NCBI GenBank assembly: GCA_030603375.1
Contig: JAUVXY010000017.1
Coordinates: 1-15,713, forward strand
From: Actinomycetes bacterium
Lineage (GTDB): Bacteria > Actinomycetota > Humimicrobiia > Humimicrobiales > Humimicrobiaceae
Length of the DNA stretch: 15,713 nucleotides
Direction of reading: 5' to 3'
Every line of letters starts with the position of its first letter. Position 1 is the first letter of the stretch. Both the position numbers and the translations under genes were made by a program. The notes under the pieces are model-generated. The model ran no database searches, was not told the DNA's origin, and saw only the letters and a list, made by a program, of their open reading frames with translations. This document shows positions 14,050-15,713 of this stretch, piece after piece.

Positions 14050-14418
14050 TTACACGCTATTAAAATAATCCTGGATATTTTTCATTTCTTCGTCAATTTT
14101 ATTAACAATATCTTCTTTGCTAACACCAAACTCTATAATATTTAAAGTAAGTTTGATCTTTACAAAAGTTTTATTTAGCATGCCTTTGATTGCCGGTTTT
14201 TTGGCTATGTCAGCTACGCTGATCTGGAGATAGTCTTCGCCATTAGTAGTAAATATTAATTTTAAATGACCTAACTTCTCACAGCCATTGTTTTTAAGAT
14301 AAAGAAGCATGCTCTCAGTGATTTCTATTATCTTTTTAATGAAATCTTCTTTAGCTATAGTTTTTGCAGAAGTAATAACTACTTTTCTGGTTAGAGATAT
14401 TAAATCATTTGCAGCCAT
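14050..14418 (-). CDS. Hypothetical protein, 122 aa
   Basis: I do not recognise this protein. It appears soluble, mixed alpha/beta, with a helical N-terminal half, a central stretch GCEKLGHLKLIFTTNGEDYLQISVADI (about 45-71) that looks like two beta strands with a turn, and a charged helical C-terminus. There is one Cys, no signal peptide and no membrane segment. The start ATG 14418 lacks an evident SD, but the frame is clean and a promoter-like element lies upstream, so it is probably a real gene. It is convergent with the M23 gene and downstream of the HAD phosphatase on the same strand, 118 bases away. Confidence 0.7.
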   Translation of the reverse strand: MAANDLISLTRKVVITSAKTIAKEDFIKKIIEITESMLLYLKNNGCEKLGHLKLIFTTNGEDYLQISVADIAKKPAIKGMLNKTFVKIKLTLNIIEFGVSKEDIVNKIDEEMKNIQDYFNSV

Positions 14419-14469
14419 ATAACTTTTATAAAAAATTTATAATAAAATATTATAAACCAAGAGATTTCT

Positions 14470-14499
14470 ATTTTAGCACAAATTAATTTTAAACTACAA
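14470..14499 (-). promoter_or_regulatory. Promoter candidate for the 122-aa hypothetical gene
   Basis: Minus-strand TTGTAG (14499-14494), an 18-base spacer and TAAAAT (14475-14470) preceded by TGC (extended -10). The predicted start would be about 45 bases before ATG 14418. Confidence 0.45.
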
Positions 14500-14536
14500 C
14501 ACCCCAAAGTTTTGATAAATTATATTAATGTGCCTA

Positions 14537-15322
14537 TTATAATATGTGCTCGTATATAGCCTTGCCAAAACCAGATTTATAATTCTCGTCTGTTATTAGA
14601 TTTGCCGCTTCGAGTACTTTGCTATTAGAATTCTTTACTGCAATCTTAAGCCCGGCTTCTTTAAACATGCTCAGATCGTTATAGCTGTCACCAAATGCAG
14701 CTATCTCATCTCTTTTAATATTTAAAATTTTGGCAATACTGCACAGCGCATTGCCTTTAGTAGCATTCAAATTTAAAATATCAAAAAAATATTTGCCTGC
14801 CCTTACAATTTCCAGTTTATTTGAAAACTTTTTCCTGAGATAGAAATCAAGAGGGTTATCTTCTTTTATGGGAACATTTATGTCAACCGAATTTTTTGAA
14901 AAATAAGCAGTTTCTATACTATCAATTTTAATTAATTTCTCCCCTATTCTCTCAATATATTTCATGTCAGGATGATATTTTTCATAAAAAATACCTCCTT
15001 TTTCCAGCGCTGCAAGCGGCGAGTATCCCTTTTCTTTTATTGACCTTATCACATTAAAATAGTCATCTGGTTTAATTTTCACAGAATTTATTATCCTTAA
15101 GTCTTTGTTGACCACAACTGCCCCGTTCATAGTTATCTGAGGAAGCTTTAAATTTAAAAATTTAACAATCGGAAACACTGAATCAATTGATTTGCCAGTT
15201 GCTAAAATTACCCCTATGTCCTCGTCAAGACATGCAAGAATAGCTTTTTTATTTAATTCAGGAAGATTTGAATTATTATCAAGAAGCGTGCCGTCAACAT
15301 CTGTGACTATCAATTTTATCAT
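14537..15322 (-). CDS. Cof-type HAD-IIB phosphatase
   Basis: The 261-aa cytoplasmic protein is a haloacid dehalogenase superfamily hydrolase with a C2B cap. Motif I is VTDVDGTLLD (D8 nucleophile, D10 acid/base), motif II ILATGKS (T42), motif III the Lys in ATKGNAL (K189), and motif IV GDSYND (D212, D216) for Mg2+ binding. The cap domain lies between about residues 80 and 180. Such enzymes dephosphorylate sugar phosphates, phosphoglycolate or flavin nucleotides; the natural substrate cannot be told here. ATG 15322 has AAGGA 5 bases upstream. The gene lies 15 bases after the dihydrolipoamide dehydrogenase stop, so it is probably in the same operon. No terminator hairpin is visible after it. Confidence 0.92.
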   Translation of the reverse strand: MIKLIVTDVDGTLLDNNSNLPELNKKAILACLDEDIGVILATGKSIDSVFPIVKFLNLKLPQITMNGAVVVNKDLRIINSVKIKPDDYFNVIRSIKEKGYSPLAALEKGGIFYEKYHPDMKYIERIGEKLIKIDSIETAYFSKNSVDINVPIKEDNPLDFYLRKKFSNKLEIVRAGKYFFDILNLNATKGNALCSIAKILNIKRDEIAAFGDSYNDLSMFKEAGLKIAVKNSNSKVLEAANLITDENYKSGFGKAIYEHIL

Positions 15323-15337
15323 GAAAATCCTTTTTAA

Positions 15338-15713
15338 TTATTTGCTGGTATGAGTTGCTATCCCAAAGCAGTCTTCTGCTGCTTCCATAACAGCCTCCGA
15401 TAATGTTGGGTGGGAATGTATGGTATCGGCAATATACTCTATAGAAAGTTCCCCATTCATAGCTATAGCAACCTCGTGTATAAGGTCAGAAGCGCGAGGA
15501 CCAATTATCTGAGCTCCAAGCACCTCTCCTGTTTCTTTGTCAGTTACAATTTTTGCAAAGCCGCTTGCCTCCCCCATAACAAAAGCTTTTCCGCTTGCGG
15601 AAAATGGGAAGTGTCCGCAGTTAACCTCTATGTTTTTCTCTCCAGCCTGTTTTTCAGTAAGCCCTACTGCTCCAATTTCAGGAGAGGTAAAAATGGCCCA
15701 TGGAACAACCCTG
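15338..15713 (-). CDS. lpdA: Dihydrolipoamide dehydrogenase, C-terminal part (runs off the window)
   Basis: The frame is open from the right edge to the stop at 15338, giving about 124 codons. It reads VPWAIFTSPEIGAVGLTEKQA near the edge and ends with HSHPTLSEAVMEAAEDC. This is the C-terminal dimerisation domain of the pyridine nucleotide-disulfide oxidoreductases, and the HPTLSE motif holds the active-site His-Glu pair. Wording and spacing fit Lpd (E3), the FAD enzyme that reoxidises dihydrolipoamide in 2-oxoacid dehydrogenase complexes and in the glycine cleavage system. The FAD/NAD domains and redox cysteines are outside the window, so a related enzyme such as mercuric reductase is not strictly excluded, though the motif favours Lpd. 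Confidence 0.92.
   Translation of the reverse strand, partial: RVVPWAIFTSPEIGAVGLTEKQAGEKNIEVNCGHFPFSASGKAFVMGEASGFAKIVTDKETGEVLGAQIIGPRASDLIHEVAIAMNGELSIEYIADTIHSHPTLSEAVMEAAEDCFGIATHTSK

Overview
The window is an AT-rich bacterial chromosome segment of mostly housekeeping genes. A T-box riboswitch, strong Gram-positive-style Shine-Dalgarno sites, several TTG/GTG starts and the order rho - rpmE - DUF1385 - prfA - prmC suggest a low-GC clostridial-type anaerobe or a related deep lineage. I cannot name a phylum from sequence alone. I saw no tRNA, rRNA or CRISPR array and no complete mobile element.

Layout. (1) 1-1459, plus strand: the end of rpiB overlaps glyA. (2) 1481-2785, minus: an ArsB/NhaD-type ion transporter, convergent with glyA, with a hairpin across the junction. 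(3) 2942-7838, minus: a translation and transcription cluster. Read in transcription order it is rho, rpmE, an unrecognised 51-codon reading frame, a DUF1385 membrane protein, prfA (RF1) and prmC (the methyltransferase that modifies RF1). (4) 7839-8301: AT-rich, no gene seen. (5) 8302-10250, minus: an orphan TrpB2-type tryptophan synthase beta chain. It is preceded by a complete T-box leader whose specifier reads UGG (Trp) and whose UGGC bulge fits a G discriminator base. It is followed by two back-to-back hairpins. (6) 10429-10758, minus: an HU gene with its own terminator. (7) 10950-11301: a decayed IS200/IS605-type right end with the last codons of tnpB. After it come an extended -10 promoter inside a palindrome, a 14-bp tandem repeat and an intrinsic terminator, all upstream of (8) an Ldh_2-family malate/lactate dehydrogenase (11302-12393, plus). 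(9) 12403-13191, minus: a nucleoside-phosphorylase-fold protein with a cysteine cluster. It is divergent from (10) an M23-type LytM protein (13449-14036, plus) that lacks one conserved catalytic His. (11) 14050-14418, minus: an unrecognised 122-aa protein. (12) 14537-15713, minus: a Cof-type HAD phosphatase downstream of a dihydrolipoamide dehydrogenase that runs off the window.

How it fits together: rpiB/glyA serve pentose and one-carbon metabolism. The rho-to-prmC block couples transcription termination with translation termination. The trpB2 gene appears to be induced when tRNA-Trp is uncharged, which argues for a real role in tryptophan supply even though no other trp gene is in view. I found no convincing new multi-gene system. 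The items most worth a second look are the T-box/TrpB2 pairing, the IS605 remnant with its possible omega-RNA relic, the layered dehydrogenase leader, the coupled small reading frame before DUF1385, and the altered LytM active site.
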